Positions 1-8,905 of a stretch of DNA of 34,325 nt are shown here, one piece after another. A program made the position numbers and the translations under genes. Position 1 is the stretch's first letter. Each line of letters opens with the position of its first letter. Location: assembly GCF_000737695.1 (NCBI RefSeq), contig NZ_JPRM01000058.1, forward strand, positions 1 through 34,325, given 5' to 3'. The notes below the pieces were generated by a model that was given only the letters and a program-made list of their open reading frames with translations, was not told the origin of the DNA and made no database searches. Source of the DNA: Flavobacterium hydatis (GTDB lineage: Bacteria; Bacteroidota; Bacteroidia; Flavobacteriales; Flavobacteriaceae).

Positions 1-16
1 ATTTTAAATTTAGATT

Positions 17-721
17 ATGAGATCTTATTCAGTTTCATTGCTTTTTTTCTTTTTTGTTACATTGTTAAATGCGCAACATCATAATGTTAGTCCAGATATG
101 CCATCGACACACGGAATGTTGATTTTTGGAAAAGAAAAAATTTACGCTTCACACTTACCCATGTTTCGTTCTCCACATAATTATCAAATTATTTTAGAAC
201 TAGAATTAGATAGTAAAACAAAGAAATTATTTGTGGCAGATCAGGAAAAGAATCCTGAATATAATACTTATATGATTGAACCCGAAACGTTTGTTTTGCC
301 AGATATGATTAATAATCCTAAATCATTCAAAGCAAATCTTTACAGAGGTCATTTTGAAAGAGGAGGGAAGAAGATAGCTTCGGATATTGTGGTATCTATC
401 AAACAAGTAATTTTTTATAAAAAGTTTAATCCAGACGAAGTAAAGTCAGCAACAACTAATTTTATAATTTTTGGTAATGCAAAAGAGCAGTTTATGGTTC
501 ATGAGCTTACAAATAAGCCTGATTTTGAACAGATTTTAGAAGTGAAAACTGACTTGAGTACACTTATAAAAAATGAAAAATACAGTTTAATTACAGTGGA
601 TAAATCTGTAAATAACCCAATTGGCGTAGCAGGAAATAATATTCAGATTGATGTAAATGGAACGAATAGTTCTATCACACTTTTAAAACAATTGTACCTG
701 GAATTTGATGATTTAAAGTAA
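17..721 (+). CDS. Secreted protein of unknown function
   Basis: The 234-residue product begins with a clear Sec signal peptide (hydrophobic residues 5-17, likely cleaved after Ala19 before Gln20). The mature start carries a His-containing segment (His21, His22) and then the block HGMLIFGKEKIYASHLPMF at residues 32-50, followed by SPHNYQ. I recall uncharacterised secreted proteins in other Gram-negative bacteria sharing this 'HGM..FG....SHLPMF..PH.YQ' signature, but no function is known to me. The rest is mixed alpha/beta with no catalytic motif I can name. No cysteine lipobox is present, so it is probably periplasmic or exported. The upstream 16 bases are AT-rich without a Shine-Dalgarno sequence, as is usual in this phylum. 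It converges on the esterase-family gene. Confidence 0.8.
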   Translation: MRSYSVSLLFFFFVTLLNAQHHNVSPDMPSTHGMLIFGKEKIYASHLPMFRSPHNYQIILELELDSKTKKLFVADQEKNPEYNTYMIEPETFVLPDMINNPKSFKANLYRGHFERGGKKIASDIVVSIKQVIFYKKFNPDEVKSATTNFIIFGNAKEQFMVHELTNKPDFEQILEVKTDLSTLIKNEKYSLITVDKSVNNPIGVAGNNIQIDVNGTNSSITLLKQLYLEFDDLK

Positions 722-750
722 TCTTTATTAAAAAGAAAATAACCATTTTC

Positions 751-831
751 TAACTATATAAGTGATGCAAGTTCATTTAAGTTTACGCCGATAAGACAAG
801 CTTAGATTTACTTATATCACTTATATGGTTA
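751..831. repeat. TATAAGT-type inverted repeat element between convergent genes
   Basis: Two 16-base arms at 751-766 (TAACTATATAAGTGAT) and 816-831 (ATCACTTATATGGTTA) are complementary except for one position and enclose 49 bases. The arms share the TATAAGT/ACTTATATGGTTA core with the tandem copies at 12996-13175, so this is a dispersed intergenic family. Lying between two convergent stop codons, a transcript from either strand could fold, so it may serve as a bidirectional terminator. The role is inferred. Confidence 0.6.
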
Positions 832-849
832 AATTAATTTCTTAGTGTT

Positions 850-2067
850 TTACTTTAATATAATCGATGGAGTAGTTTCTCTTATAAAGATTAGCGCATC
901 AAAATCAACGCCTGGTTTCATAGGTAATGCGATTACATTTGTCCAGTTAGAGTATATATTAGTTATATTCCCATTAGCATTATAAAAAGGACTTTCTTCG
1001 GCAGAATCAAAAGCTACAAAGAAAGTAGGAAACTTAGCCTCTGCAAACAATGCCGAATATGATTTAGGAAGTGCTTCAAAACTGCGCTCTACATAATCAT
1101 TGCCATCTAGTACAGTTACTTTTCCTTTATAAGTATCAAAACCTATTGCGTAATATCCATTGCCATATTTTTCTTTTATATGATATCCCATACCTTTGGC
1201 TTTAGGCATATTGGTATCTTTTGCAAAGTGAATATTATGTCCCCAAATAATAGTTTTTGCTTTACTTTCCTGTTGAAAGGTGGCAAGATTTTCGGCCATA
1301 AATTCATCTCTTGCCAAAGGATTAGATAATAACGTGCCTTGGTATAAAAGTGATAAGTCTTTTTTGAAATCATTAAAGCCTTTAATAGTCGATGCACCTT
1401 TTAATTTTACTTCAGCATTTAAGCGAGAAATAATTTCCATTTCTGCATCTGATAATTCATATAAAGGAAAATCAGGAGTGGTTATCTTCTTTAAGACAGG
1501 TATTGCTGCCGCTCCGTTAGTATAAACAGTAGCATTTTTTGCTAAATAAGCAGAACAAAAGTTAGCACTAGCATCAATATCCGATTTGATATAATTAGTA
1601 TCAAAACCAAAAAGAGTAACTTTATCTTTAAGAGGTTTAGCGGTATTATAGGTTTTTACCCATTCGAATAAATCATATATTTCTTTAGTATTAAACAAAC
1701 GCAATGGTTGAATGAGTAGTTTTAAATCTCCTTTTCCAGTTAATAAATAAGTATTAATTGGTTCTATTGCCGAATATCCAAACTCAAAACCTATCGATCT
1801 ATATTGAGCATTTGTAATCAGGTATTTAATAATACGATTCTTTTCGGTATAAAATTCATGAGTTCCGTGAGAAGCTTCGCCCAGACCACAAATCTTGTTA
1901 TCCTTAAGAAGATTAGTTAATTGTGTATAATAGGCTTTATTATCATTCTCATTGTCGGTAATTGGTAAAGCATGAGAATTTATCCAGTTTAGAGATTGTC
2001 CTTGAGCAAAAGTACAAACAGAAAAAAAGCAACTGAACAAAACGGAGTAAAGGAGGTTTTTGGTCAT
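850..2067 (-). CDS. Erythromycin-esterase-family hydrolase (secreted)
   Basis: The 405-residue protein shows the family hallmarks: GLGEASHGTHEFY at residues 61-73 (Glu64 and His67 correspond to the catalytic region), IGFEFGYSAI near 92-101, RDEFMAEN at 253-260, and WGHNIH at 275-280. An N-terminal signal peptide (residues 1-22, ending in AQ) suggests export. The open frame continues upstream to a TTG at 2292, but that extension runs through repeat DNA and destroys the signal peptide, so the ATG at 2067 is chosen. Family members include macrolide esterases Ere, succinoglycan-linked proteins and many hydrolases of unknown substrate. Antibiotic resistance should not be assumed, because chromosomal secreted homologues are widespread in Bacteroidota. 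Confidence 0.85.
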   Translation of the reverse strand: MTKNLLYSVLFSCFFSVCTFAQGQSLNWINSHALPITDNENDNKAYYTQLTNLLKDNKICGLGEASHGTHEFYTEKNRIIKYLITNAQYRSIGFEFGYSAIEPINTYLLTGKGDLKLLIQPLRLFNTKEIYDLFEWVKTYNTAKPLKDKVTLFGFDTNYIKSDIDASANFCSAYLAKNATVYTNGAAAIPVLKKITTPDFPLYELSDAEMEIISRLNAEVKLKGASTIKGFNDFKKDLSLLYQGTLLSNPLARDEFMAENLATFQQESKAKTIIWGHNIHFAKDTNMPKAKGMGYHIKEKYGNGYYAIGFDTYKGKVTVLDGNDYVERSFEALPKSYSALFAEAKFPTFFVAFDSAEESPFYNANGNITNIYSNWTNVIALPMKPGVDFDALIFIRETTPSIILK

Positions 2068-2190
2068 ATGGTAGTTTTTGATTACTAAAATACAAATAAT
2101 AATTATACAATGTATAATTACATAAACTGCTTTGTAATAAGTATGTAAAGTAGTCAAGTCGCAAGGTTTATATACAATTTCCTTTGCGAC

Positions 2191-2635
2191 TTCGTGACTC
2201 TTTGCGGTTAAATCAACACAACCAAAAAAAAGATTATAGATGCAGATTACGTAGATGCACTGCGGTGCGCCTCTACAGAAATTGATTGTCAATAATAAAA
2301 CACATAGAAAACACTTTTATCTACACGTTCCAACTGTAGAGACGCACCGCAGTGCGTCTACACACAGTATTACGACAAAAACTTTGCGTTCTTCGCGTAA
2401 TCCTTTGTGACTTCCTAGCTCTTTGCGGTTAAATCAACACAACCAAAAAAAGATTATAGATGTAGATTACGTAGACGCACTGCGGTGCACCTCTACAGAA
2501 ATTGATTGTCAATAATTAAGACAGATCTATGCTACACGTTCCAATAGTAGAGACGCACCGCAGTGCGTCTACACACAGTATTACAACAAAAAATTTGCGT
2601 CCTTTGTGTAATCCTTTACGAACTCTTTTACGTGA
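2191..2635. repeat. 211-bp tandem repeat with REPIN-like paired palindromes
   Basis: Two direct copies (2191-2401 and 2402-2612) repeat with a 211-base period, for example TTTGCGGTTA at 2211 and again at 2422, and a third copy begins and breaks off near 2613-2635. Each copy holds two imperfect palindromes: 2251-2276 and 2336-2361 in copy 1, 2471-2496 and 2547-2572 in copy 2. The second palindrome of each pair is essentially the reverse complement of the first, giving an inverted pair separated by about 50-60 bases. That is the architecture of REP doublets (REPINs). The TTTGCG...GCGGTTAAA edge resembles dispersed intergenic sequence common in Flavobacterium. This fills the gap between the esterase and hydrolase genes. 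Confidence 0.8.
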
Positions 2636-2667
2636 AAAATTAGTATAAATGTAGAAAACAGTAAAAT

Positions 2668-3663
2668 CTAATTCCCTTTAATTCTATTTAGGATTCCTAG
2701 CATTAAGGCTTTTCCATCACGTTTTTGTTTTGGTACTTCCTGAGCCTTTAGTTCTCCGTTTTCATCCTTAAAAACATAGCTAAAGGCAAATTGAGGTTGT
2801 TTAGGATCTTTGGTAAGTAACCCAAAACGCAAATCATTAAAGTAGTAATCGTTGTCTTTTTGGGTTACGATAAACCATCCTTCGCTCACTTTTTTTAAGG
2901 TTTCAAAATCGGGATTGCCAGTAAGTTGTTGGGATAGAGCATTATTTTTTTCATAACGCTCAAAAGTTATGGGTTTGCTATCAAATAGGGAATAATCTGC
3001 TAATAAATATGCCTCTTTTGTGGCTACATTAGCATTCCATAAAATACAATTAAAAGCTGTTGGCTTTACGATAAGATCATCATAAGTTATATGTTGTTCT
3101 TGCAGTGCGTTTTTAAATTGTTGTAATGCATAAAGTTTTAAACCACAAGTTACCAAGAGGTAAAACGAACTAATATATATACCACGTAAAACATATTTTT
3201 TTCGCAAAGCGAAAGTAGGTTTTCGCAATCCTATAATCAAGCAAATAAGTAACGGAAGCGTATATAAAGGATCAATTACAAAAACAGTCTTAAAGGCAAT
3301 TCGGTCGGGTAGAGGCCAGAAAATTTGTGTTCCCCAAGAAGTAAACATATCCAGTAATACATGGGTAAACAAACACCAAAAAACTAAAAAAGTTGCACTA
3401 CGGAAATTAATTTTTCCTTGTTCAATTTTAGAAATAAACCAACTTAATATGGGCGATAATAAGCCGAAAAACAATAAGGAATGACTTAATCCTCGATGAA
3501 TTGCTACTCCATTTACAGGATTTAAAAACATCCCAACAAGAACGTCTAAGTCAGGTATAGTTCCTAGAATTGCACCATATAAAATTGTTTTGCGTTGTAA
3601 TTTTTTGCCTGCACATAATTCAGCAGTTGCAATTCCTAACACAATTTGAGTAAATGAATCCAT
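2668..3663 (-). CDS. YdjM-family membrane-bound metal-dependent hydrolase
   Basis: The 331-residue protein matches the LexA-binding/YdjM-type inner-membrane hydrolase family (DUF457). The N-terminus MDSFTQIVLG is followed by GAILGTIPDLDVLVG (residues 30-44, acidic Asp38 and Asp40) and AIHRGLSHSLLFF (54-66, His56 and His61), which form the conserved metal-binding core. At least four hydrophobic segments follow through about residue 185. A hydrophilic C-terminal half (about 190-331) lies after the membrane part. The ATG at 3663 begins exactly at the family-typical MDS. The physiological substrate of the family is not established. It is probably monocistronic, with a -7 promoter element just upstream. 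Confidence 0.85.
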   Translation of the reverse strand: MDSFTQIVLGIATAELCAGKKLQRKTILYGAILGTIPDLDVLVGMFLNPVNGVAIHRGLSHSLLFFGLLSPILSWFISKIEQGKINFRSATFLVFWCLFTHVLLDMFTSWGTQIFWPLPDRIAFKTVFVIDPLYTLPLLICLIIGLRKPTFALRKKYVLRGIYISSFYLLVTCGLKLYALQQFKNALQEQHITYDDLIVKPTAFNCILWNANVATKEAYLLADYSLFDSKPITFERYEKNNALSQQLTGNPDFETLKKVSEGWFIVTQKDNDYYFNDLRFGLLTKDPKQPQFAFSYVFKDENGELKAQEVPKQKRDGKALMLGILNRIKGN

Positions 3664-3680
3664 AGGGTATTGTTGAACTG

Positions 3681-3688
3681 CAAATTTA
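3681..3688 (-). promoter_or_regulatory. Candidate -7 promoter element for the YdjM-family gene
   Basis: Read on the minus strand this is TAAATTTG, a full match to the Bacteroidota -7 consensus TAnnTTTG, 18 bases upstream of the ATG at 3663. I see no TTG at the expected -33 distance, so support rests on one element and its position. Confidence 0.4.
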
Positions 3689-3896
3689 AACAGAAAGTAG
3701 GTTTGATTCTGCTTTAAAGAAAATGTTTTTTGATTCAGATTAGACTGATTTAATTTTAAAAGTAGTTATAATTAATTTGCGTTCATCTGCTTATATCTTT
3801 TAGAATCTGCGTAAAAAAGTCTATAGCTTAATCTTAGAGGTTAATAAGTCAACAAAAGGAGAGGTTTTATTAATAAAATAATTAATAACCACAAGT

Positions 3897-3927
3897 TGAT
3901 TTTTTTAGAGGATAATACTTAAATTTG
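3897..3927 (+). promoter_or_regulatory. Bacteroidota-type promoter for the polysaccharide deacetylase
   Basis: TTG at 3897-3899 is followed after 20 bases by TAAATTTG at 3920-3927, matching the -33/-7 consensus of the phylum's primary sigma factor. Transcription would begin near 3933, giving a leader of about a dozen bases before the ATG at 3945. Confidence 0.6.
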
Positions 3928-3944
3928 ATTACAAAATCTATACT

Positions 3945-4736
3945 ATGAAGCGAATTATATATGCACTTATTGGCCTTTTTACCATAGGTATTTTACTTTA
4001 TACAGCAAGCACTTATTCTGAGGAAAAAAAATCAAACCCGCTTCTTCCTGTGCAGAAAAAAATTCAGCCAGGTATAATATTAAGCTTCGATGATAATTAT
4101 GTTGATGATTGGTATAATGCCGAAAAAAGACTGCGCCATTTAGATTGGAAAGCGACTTTTTTTATATGTAAATATGATTCTTTAAACGATTCGCAAAAGA
4201 AAAAATTACACTATTTGCAAGACATGGGACACGATATTGCAGCACATGGTTATAATCATGAAAATGCCCTTAAATATTCGGCCAAATATGGAATTGAAAA
4301 GTATATAAATGATGAGATATTGCCGCTAAAAGCAGCAATGGGTAAAGATGGATTTAATTTGCGCTCATTTGCTTATCCTGATGGAGCACGCAATGCAGAT
4401 TTGGACAATGAATTATTAAAACATTTTGATTTTATAAGAGGCACAACTTATGGTAAACTTTATCCTGATTCGCAATATTGTTATTATGAGGGTAATCGGA
4501 TTATTTACGGTTTAGGTATAGATGACGATTACAAACAGTTTGATGTTGCATATTATAAAACTCTTATGGACTACGCCAAAAAGCATAATAAGATTGTTAT
4601 TTTTTACGGGCATAAAACAGTAGAAGTTGCTGACGAAAAAATAGAAACTCCTCTTGCTGCTTTACAAGAAATATGTGAGTATGCAAAAGATAATAAGCTT
4701 AAGTTTTATACGGTAGACGATTTGAAAAATCTGTAA
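3945..4736 (+). CDS. Membrane-anchored polysaccharide deacetylase (NodB fold)
   Basis: The 263-residue protein has an N-terminal membrane anchor or uncleaved signal (residues 4-21) and then a carbohydrate esterase family 4/NodB domain. Motif 1 is LSFDD at 46-50 (Asp49 base and Asp50 metal ligand), motif 2 is the HGYNH pair (His101, His105), and FAYPDGARN at 142-150 fits motif 3. A late IFYGHKT near residue 226 supplies the catalytic His region. The family removes N- or O-acetyl groups from peptidoglycan, chitin-like or exopolysaccharide chains. The substrate here cannot be told from sequence. It is preceded by its own promoter and is likely transcribed alone. Confidence 0.88.
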   Translation: MKRIIYALIGLFTIGILLYTASTYSEEKKSNPLLPVQKKIQPGIILSFDDNYVDDWYNAEKRLRHLDWKATFFICKYDSLNDSQKKKLHYLQDMGHDIAAHGYNHENALKYSAKYGIEKYINDEILPLKAAMGKDGFNLRSFAYPDGARNADLDNELLKHFDFIRGTTYGKLYPDSQYCYYEGNRIIYGLGIDDDYKQFDVAYYKTLMDYAKKHNKIVIFYGHKTVEVADEKIETPLAALQEICEYAKDNKLKFYTVDDLKNL

Positions 4737-4880
4737 AATATTCTCAAAGTGAATACTATGATTGCTAGAATTATAGTGATAAAGTGAAATAGCAGAAATC
4801 TTTTATCGATCAGTAAATAATTTTTGTCGGTAGATAAAGTATTTTCGGCGGTAGTTTTTTTTATCCATGTATGGTACAAA

Positions 4881-4888
4881 TACTTTTG
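4881..4888 (+). promoter_or_regulatory. Candidate -7 element upstream of the CPBP protease
   Basis: TACTTTTG matches TAnnTTTG. If used, transcription would start near 4894, downstream of the in-frame ATG at 4867 and just before the ATG at 4906, which argues for the later start codon. The -33 position reads TTT rather than TTG, so confidence is modest. Confidence 0.35.
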
Positions 4889-4905
4889 GAAGAAAAATTA
4901 AACTT

Positions 4906-5643
4906 ATGTCATCACTTACACCACTTATTTGGCTTTTATTGATTCTGCCACTTTTTATTTTTGCTTTTGTAAATACTAAAAAAGTAGACCTAAAATTTCT
5001 CCTCTTTTTTATGTTATACTTTTTAGCAGATTGTTATCTCCAGCATTTCAGTCAGAAGTATTTATCATTAGAAACTTTTGGTTTAAAATTTACATGGATT
5101 GGGAAATTTTTAAGCTTAATTTTAGGCTTGGTAATTGTCTTTTCGGTAAATAAACAAAATCGTGCAGAAATTGGTTTTACAAACAAAAGCAATTCTAGAC
5201 GCGATTTAAGATTTGGAGTTTTGATTTTCTTCGGATTCCTGCTATTTGATCTTGTTTTTAAGATGGCTTTGTTTCCTAAAGGAGGTACTTTTGATCTGGA
5301 AACTTTTGCATTTCAAGCCACAATGCCTGGTTTAACAGAAGAAATTCTATTTAGAGGAATCGGATTATGGCTTCTGGATAAGGCGTTTTTACCAAAATGG
5401 GATTTTAAAGGAATAAAATTTGGATGGGGATTTATCATCGTTACAGTTCTATTTGGCGTGGCACATGGGGCAGTTTTAACAGTAGATCATCAATTTAAAT
5501 TTGACATTATTGTAATTGTGTATCTAACCTTAATATCTTCTTTAAGTCTTGGAATACTTCGAAAATTTTCTGGTAATCTTATCTATCCAATGTTAGGACA
5601 CAATACCATTAATATAATGAATGCTATTATCAGAATATTATAG
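4906..5643 (+). CDS. CPBP-family intramembrane glutamic protease
   Basis: The 245-residue polytopic protein carries the three CPBP (CAAX protease/bacteriocin-processing, 'Abi') motifs: EEILFRG (Glu145, Glu146, Arg150), FGVAHG with His187, and GHNTINI with His232. About seven hydrophobic segments surround them. Members cleave or process membrane-associated substrates, and some act in bacteriocin self-immunity. No bacteriocin gene is visible nearby. An in-frame ATG at 4867 would add 13 polar residues, but a -7 element lies between the two starts, so 4906 is preferred. The two-component genes start 50 bases downstream and could be co-transcribed, although a -7 element there suggests an independent promoter. 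Confidence 0.82.
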   Translation: MSSLTPLIWLLLILPLFIFAFVNTKKVDLKFLLFFMLYFLADCYLQHFSQKYLSLETFGLKFTWIGKFLSLILGLVIVFSVNKQNRAEIGFTNKSNSRRDLRFGVLIFFGFLLFDLVFKMALFPKGGTFDLETFAFQATMPGLTEEILFRGIGLWLLDKAFLPKWDFKGIKFGWGFIIVTVLFGVAHGAVLTVDHQFKFDIIVIVYLTLISSLSLGILRKFSGNLIYPMLGHNTINIMNAIIRIL

Positions 5644-5673
5644 ATTAAGGAAAGAACTTCAACAACTATAATT

Positions 5674-5681
5674 TAAATTTG
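5674..5681 (+). promoter_or_regulatory. Candidate -7 element for the histidine kinase-regulator pair
   Basis: TAAATTTG matches TAnnTTTG 12 bases before the ATG at 5693. Start of transcription would fall around 5687, giving a very short leader. No TTG is seen at the -33 distance. Confidence 0.35.
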
Positions 5682-5692
5682 CTTCATTTAAA

Positions 5693-6868
5693 ATGTATTT
5701 AATGCAAGAAACTGCCATTTTTTCAAATTATTTGGTGACCAAAATAGCCGAATTTAATTTTGATAAATTTTATACAAAAAGAAATAGAATTCTACTTCAT
5801 ACTGCGATGTGGTTGGGTTTTTCGATATTGTTATTCCTGAGTTATGTGCTTGCATATCAACTTTCAATATTCAATGCTCTTATCCTCACAATTAGGATGG
5901 CAACTGTTAATGCAATTGTATTTTATGCGTTTTTTTATTTGTTGTTACCAAAGATTTTCTCGGGAGGAAAAACCAGAATGATATTATTATTGTTACTCAG
6001 TTTTGTCCTATTTATTTTTATTTGGATGGCAGGAACTTATTTTATTTCGATATTATATCATTCACTTGGATTCGAAATAACTAAAGGAGAACTAAAAGGA
6101 GCTATAAAAATGAGTGCAAGTCAAACGTTTTTGCAAGCTATATCTGTGAGAAGAATGGTGTCGCAGGTATTCATTATTATTACCATTTTATCACCTTTCT
6201 TTTTTGTTAAAATCCTTTTTGAGATTTCAAGGCTTTATAATAAAAATTTAATAATTCAGAATCAAAAAGCTGCATTAGAAATTCAAAATATCAATATCGA
6301 AAAGAACTTTCTGAAAGCCCAACTTAATCCACATTTTCTCTTTAATACATTAAATAATCTTTACGGACTTTCGATAAAAAAAGATGATAGTACACCAGAA
6401 GTTATCCTGAATCTTTCGGATATTATGAGTTATACGCTTTATGAATCGAATACTGAAAAAGTCGCATTAGAAAAGGAATTAGAGTTTATAAAAAATTATA
6501 TCGAGTTGGAGCGAATGCGATATTCAGCCAATAAAAACATTAAGTTTCATATTCCTGAGACAACTCATTTGTTAGGATTTTATATCGCGCCACTTTTGAC
6601 TTTCACGTTTATAGAAAATGCTTTTAAATATGGATTAAAGAGTGATAAGGAACAGTTTATATATTTGGATATAAAAGTTGAGGATAAAAAGTTTTATTTT
6701 CAATTAGAAAATGATTTAGAACAGGAAATTAGGGATAAAGAATTTGGTGGTATTGGAATTACAAATGTTCGCAAAAGATTGCAACTTTTATATCCTGACA
6801 AACACGAACTGAATATCGAAAATCTGGGAACAAAATTTAAAGTCAATTTAAAAATAGATTTAGACTAA
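5693..6868 (+). CDS. LytS-type sensor histidine kinase
   Basis: The 391-residue protein has four predicted transmembrane helices in residues 35-180 (roughly 36-58, 64-88, 96-120, 157-178), with no large sensor domain. A short coiled linker (180-207) precedes the His_kinase (LytS-type) phosphoacceptor motif AQLNPHFLFNTLNN with His214. The HATPase domain shows FIENAFKYG (Asn309) and the G-box GGIGITNVRKRL at 352-363. Such kinases phosphorylate a LytTR response regulator, and the next gene overlaps by one base (TAATG), so they form a cognate pair. A second ATG at 5702 is possible. The stimulus is unknown; a membrane-embedded sensor is suggested. Confidence 0.9.
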   Translation: MYLMQETAIFSNYLVTKIAEFNFDKFYTKRNRILLHTAMWLGFSILLFLSYVLAYQLSIFNALILTIRMATVNAIVFYAFFYLLLPKIFSGGKTRMILLLLLSFVLFIFIWMAGTYFISILYHSLGFEITKGELKGAIKMSASQTFLQAISVRRMVSQVFIIITILSPFFFVKILFEISRLYNKNLIIQNQKAALEIQNINIEKNFLKAQLNPHFLFNTLNNLYGLSIKKDDSTPEVILNLSDIMSYTLYESNTEKVALEKELEFIKNYIELERMRYSANKNIKFHIPETTHLLGFYIAPLLTFTFIENAFKYGLKSDKEQFIYLDIKVEDKKFYFQLENDLEQEIRDKEFGGIGITNVRKRLQLLYPDKHELNIENLGTKFKVNLKIDLD

Positions 6869-7578
6869 TGAACAAATTAATTTGCATTGTTATAGATGAT
6901 GAACCACTTGGTAGAGAAGTTATTGAAACTTTCGTAAAAGAAATTCCATATCTTGAACTCACAGCTTCATTTGAAGATCCTGTTGAGGCGTTAATCTATT
7001 TACAAAATAATATGGTGGATATAGTGTTTAGCGATATCCAAATGCCAAAAATTAGCGGAATGGAATTGTTACGTTCATTAGTACATCCGCCCGTAGTTAT
7101 TTTTATTACTGCACATCGTGATTTTGCTTTAGATGGATTTGAAGCTGGTGTGACCGATTATTTGGTTAAGCCAGTTCGATTTGATCGTTTTTTGAAGGCA
7201 GTTAGCAGAGCAAAAGACCGAATTTCAGTAAGTCAGGTCGCAACAATACAGCATCAGGTTCATTCAGATAGAATATTTATAAAATCGGAAGGTAAACTGG
7301 TGAAAATTTTATTTGATGAAATCCTTTATATAGAAGCACAGGGAGATTATCTTAAAATCGTAATTCCGTCCGAAAGTTTTACTACACAACTCACTCTAAA
7401 ATCGATGGAAGAAGTTCTTAACTTGCCAACTTTCTTTCGCGTCCAGCGTTCGTTTATTCTCAACCTAGAAGCAGTAAGAAGCGTAAACGGAAATACGGTA
7501 GAACTCACTAATGGTAAATCAATTTCTATAGCTTTAAATAAAAAAGAAGAACTTTTTGGCTTATTGGGTATAAAGTAA
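6868..7578 (+). CDS. LytTR-family response regulator
   Basis: The 236-residue protein has a receiver domain (residues 1-120) with acidic Asp10 and Asp11, phosphoacceptor Asp56 in FSDIQMP, Thr81 and Lys101 in LVKP. A LytTR DNA-binding domain follows (about 132-235): FIKSEGKLVKI, LYIEAQGDYLKI and FFRVQRSFILNL are standard landmarks. LytTR regulators bind direct repeats upstream of target promoters. The start codon overlaps the kinase stop by one base, indicating translational coupling. The gene is closed by a strong hairpin immediately after its stop codon. Targets cannot be deduced from the window. Confidence 0.92.
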   Translation: MNKLICIVIDDEPLGREVIETFVKEIPYLELTASFEDPVEALIYLQNNMVDIVFSDIQMPKISGMELLRSLVHPPVVIFITAHRDFALDGFEAGVTDYLVKPVRFDRFLKAVSRAKDRISVSQVATIQHQVHSDRIFIKSEGKLVKILFDEILYIEAQGDYLKIVIPSESFTTQLTLKSMEEVLNLPTFFRVQRSFILNLEAVRSVNGNTVELTNGKSISIALNKKEELFGLLGIK

Positions 7579-7620
7579 AATAACAGAAGACACCAACTTA
7601 TATTGGCATCTTCTGTTATT
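7579..7620. terminator. Bidirectional terminator hairpin between convergent genes
   Basis: Arms 7579-7596 and 7603-7620 pair over 12 bases (AATAACAGAAGA with TCTTCTGTTATT), a two-base mismatch, then four more (CCAA with TTGG) around a six-base loop. It begins directly after the regulator stop codon and lies before the convergent AztD-like gene's 3' end at 7658. It lacks a long U-tract on either side. Confidence 0.7.
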
Positions 7621-7657
7621 AATCAATACTTATTTAAAGTGTCTGAAAAAATTAAGT

Positions 7658-8875
7658 TTAATGACTTTTGCTATTTTCAAAACCAAGAATCGTAATTCGG
7701 TATGGCGTATTAGATACTTTTATTTTCTTTACAATAGTCATAGTAGATAAACTCACTTGCAATAATTCTCCTGTAGTTGGTGAAGTTATATAAGCAAAAT
7801 TTTCTGTTAGTTGGATTTGAGGTTTCATCGTAGCATCTTTTGCCGTTTCACCAATTACTTTTCCTTCTTTTTCAAGTTGCAACGTAGTTAAATTGAATAA
7901 TTTGAAATTACCGTTAAGCAATAAAACACCAAGTTTACTCATATTATAGCTTACTTTACATTGTGTAATGTCAGTACTTTGTAAGATTGGTTTAATTGTT
8001 CCGTTAACAACATCAATTAAGTAAGCACCTTTATCGGCAGTGAAACCTACAAATTTTCCTTGAGCTTTTGTTTCCAGAATACTTCCAAACCATGAAGTTC
8101 CAAATCCTTCAGGAAGTGCAATAAGTTTTTGTTTTCCTGAACTTTCAACTACAAGAACACCACTTGCTGAACCAAAAACAGCATAAGTTCCATCAGAAGC
8201 ATTTCCGTGGATTCCTTTTGTTGCAATTGTAGCTTCAAAAAGAGTTTTTCCCGTATTGTCTATAATTTTTACTTTCTCAGGAAGTGTTCCCGTAACCGAA
8301 TTGTCTTTTTGCGTAATAGCATAAGTTCCGTTAGAGAAAGTCGCCATAGCTCCATGATGTGCTAATAAACCAGCATTAATCACTTTAAATTTAGCTCCAG
8401 CAGTATTAATATCAGATTCTTTGGCTACAGATAAAGTTCCATCACCATCATTAAACGCTAATACTTCACCTATTTTACTTTTAAAATGTGTAGGCATAGG
8501 CGATTGTCCAGTTAATGCACCAAATTTCGGAATTCCGTCTACATCAACGTGGTCACCATGACCTTCAAATCCGCTGTCAAAAGTTTCTATAGTATTATCA
8601 GCTCTATGAATAATACCAGCATATCTACCGGATTCAGTAGTGTAAATAGTTGATTTTGCATATTTCGCATTAAAAAAACTTGAAGTACCATCAACTGGAT
8701 TTACCAGTGTAATTTGGGGTGTTTTTTCATCAGAAAGTAATACTCTCAAATACTTATATTCAGCCAAAGCTTCCTTTGGAGTTTCGGTAGTATTGTCGTC
8801 GTCATCATTGCTACAAGAGATTGCAAAAGTGGATAAAGCAAATAGGAAAATCAGTTTGTAATAATTGTTTTTCAT
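7658..8875 (-). CDS. AztD-like metal-chaperone lipoprotein (beta-propeller)
   Basis: The 405-residue lipoprotein has a lipobox ending at Cys21 followed by SNDDDDN, an acidic mature N-terminus typical of surface-exposed lipoproteins in Flavobacteria. The body is built of short beta-rich repeats consistent with a propeller, and carries scattered metal-ligand candidates: His90, GFEGHGDH (His106, His109), His130, LLAHHG (His173, His174) and KGIHG (His223). The His pattern resembles AztD, a periplasmic zinc chaperone. I recognise it by pattern, not by alignment. It is the last gene of the TonB-receptor locus, following a DUF4625-like lipoprotein by 30 bases, which suits a role in passing captured metal. 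Copper or another metal cannot be excluded. Confidence 0.65.
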   Translation of the reverse strand: MKNNYYKLIFLFALSTFAISCSNDDDDNTTETPKEALAEYKYLRVLLSDEKTPQITLVNPVDGTSSFFNAKYAKSTIYTTESGRYAGIIHRADNTIETFDSGFEGHGDHVDVDGIPKFGALTGQSPMPTHFKSKIGEVLAFNDGDGTLSVAKESDINTAGAKFKVINAGLLAHHGAMATFSNGTYAITQKDNSVTGTLPEKVKIIDNTGKTLFEATIATKGIHGNASDGTYAVFGSASGVLVVESSGKQKLIALPEGFGTSWFGSILETKAQGKFVGFTADKGAYLIDVVNGTIKPILQSTDITQCKVSYNMSKLGVLLLNGNFKLFNLTTLQLEKEGKVIGETAKDATMKPQIQLTENFAYITSPTTGELLQVSLSTMTIVKKIKVSNTPYRITILGFENSKSH

Positions 8876-8905
8876 TGTAAAGATTTGTTTAAGATAATAT
8901 TTAGA

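Noticed and set aside
850..2067. Macrolide resistance gene
   Set aside because: Only family-level similarity is visible; secreted chromosomal members are common and the substrate is unknown.
2068..2292. N-terminal extension of the esterase-family gene
   Set aside because: It starts at TTG, runs through repeat DNA and hides a good signal peptide that begins at the ATG at 2067.
4906..5643. Bacteriocin immunity system with the adjacent two-component pair
   Set aside because: No peptide precursor, transporter or GG-leader gene is visible near the CPBP protease.
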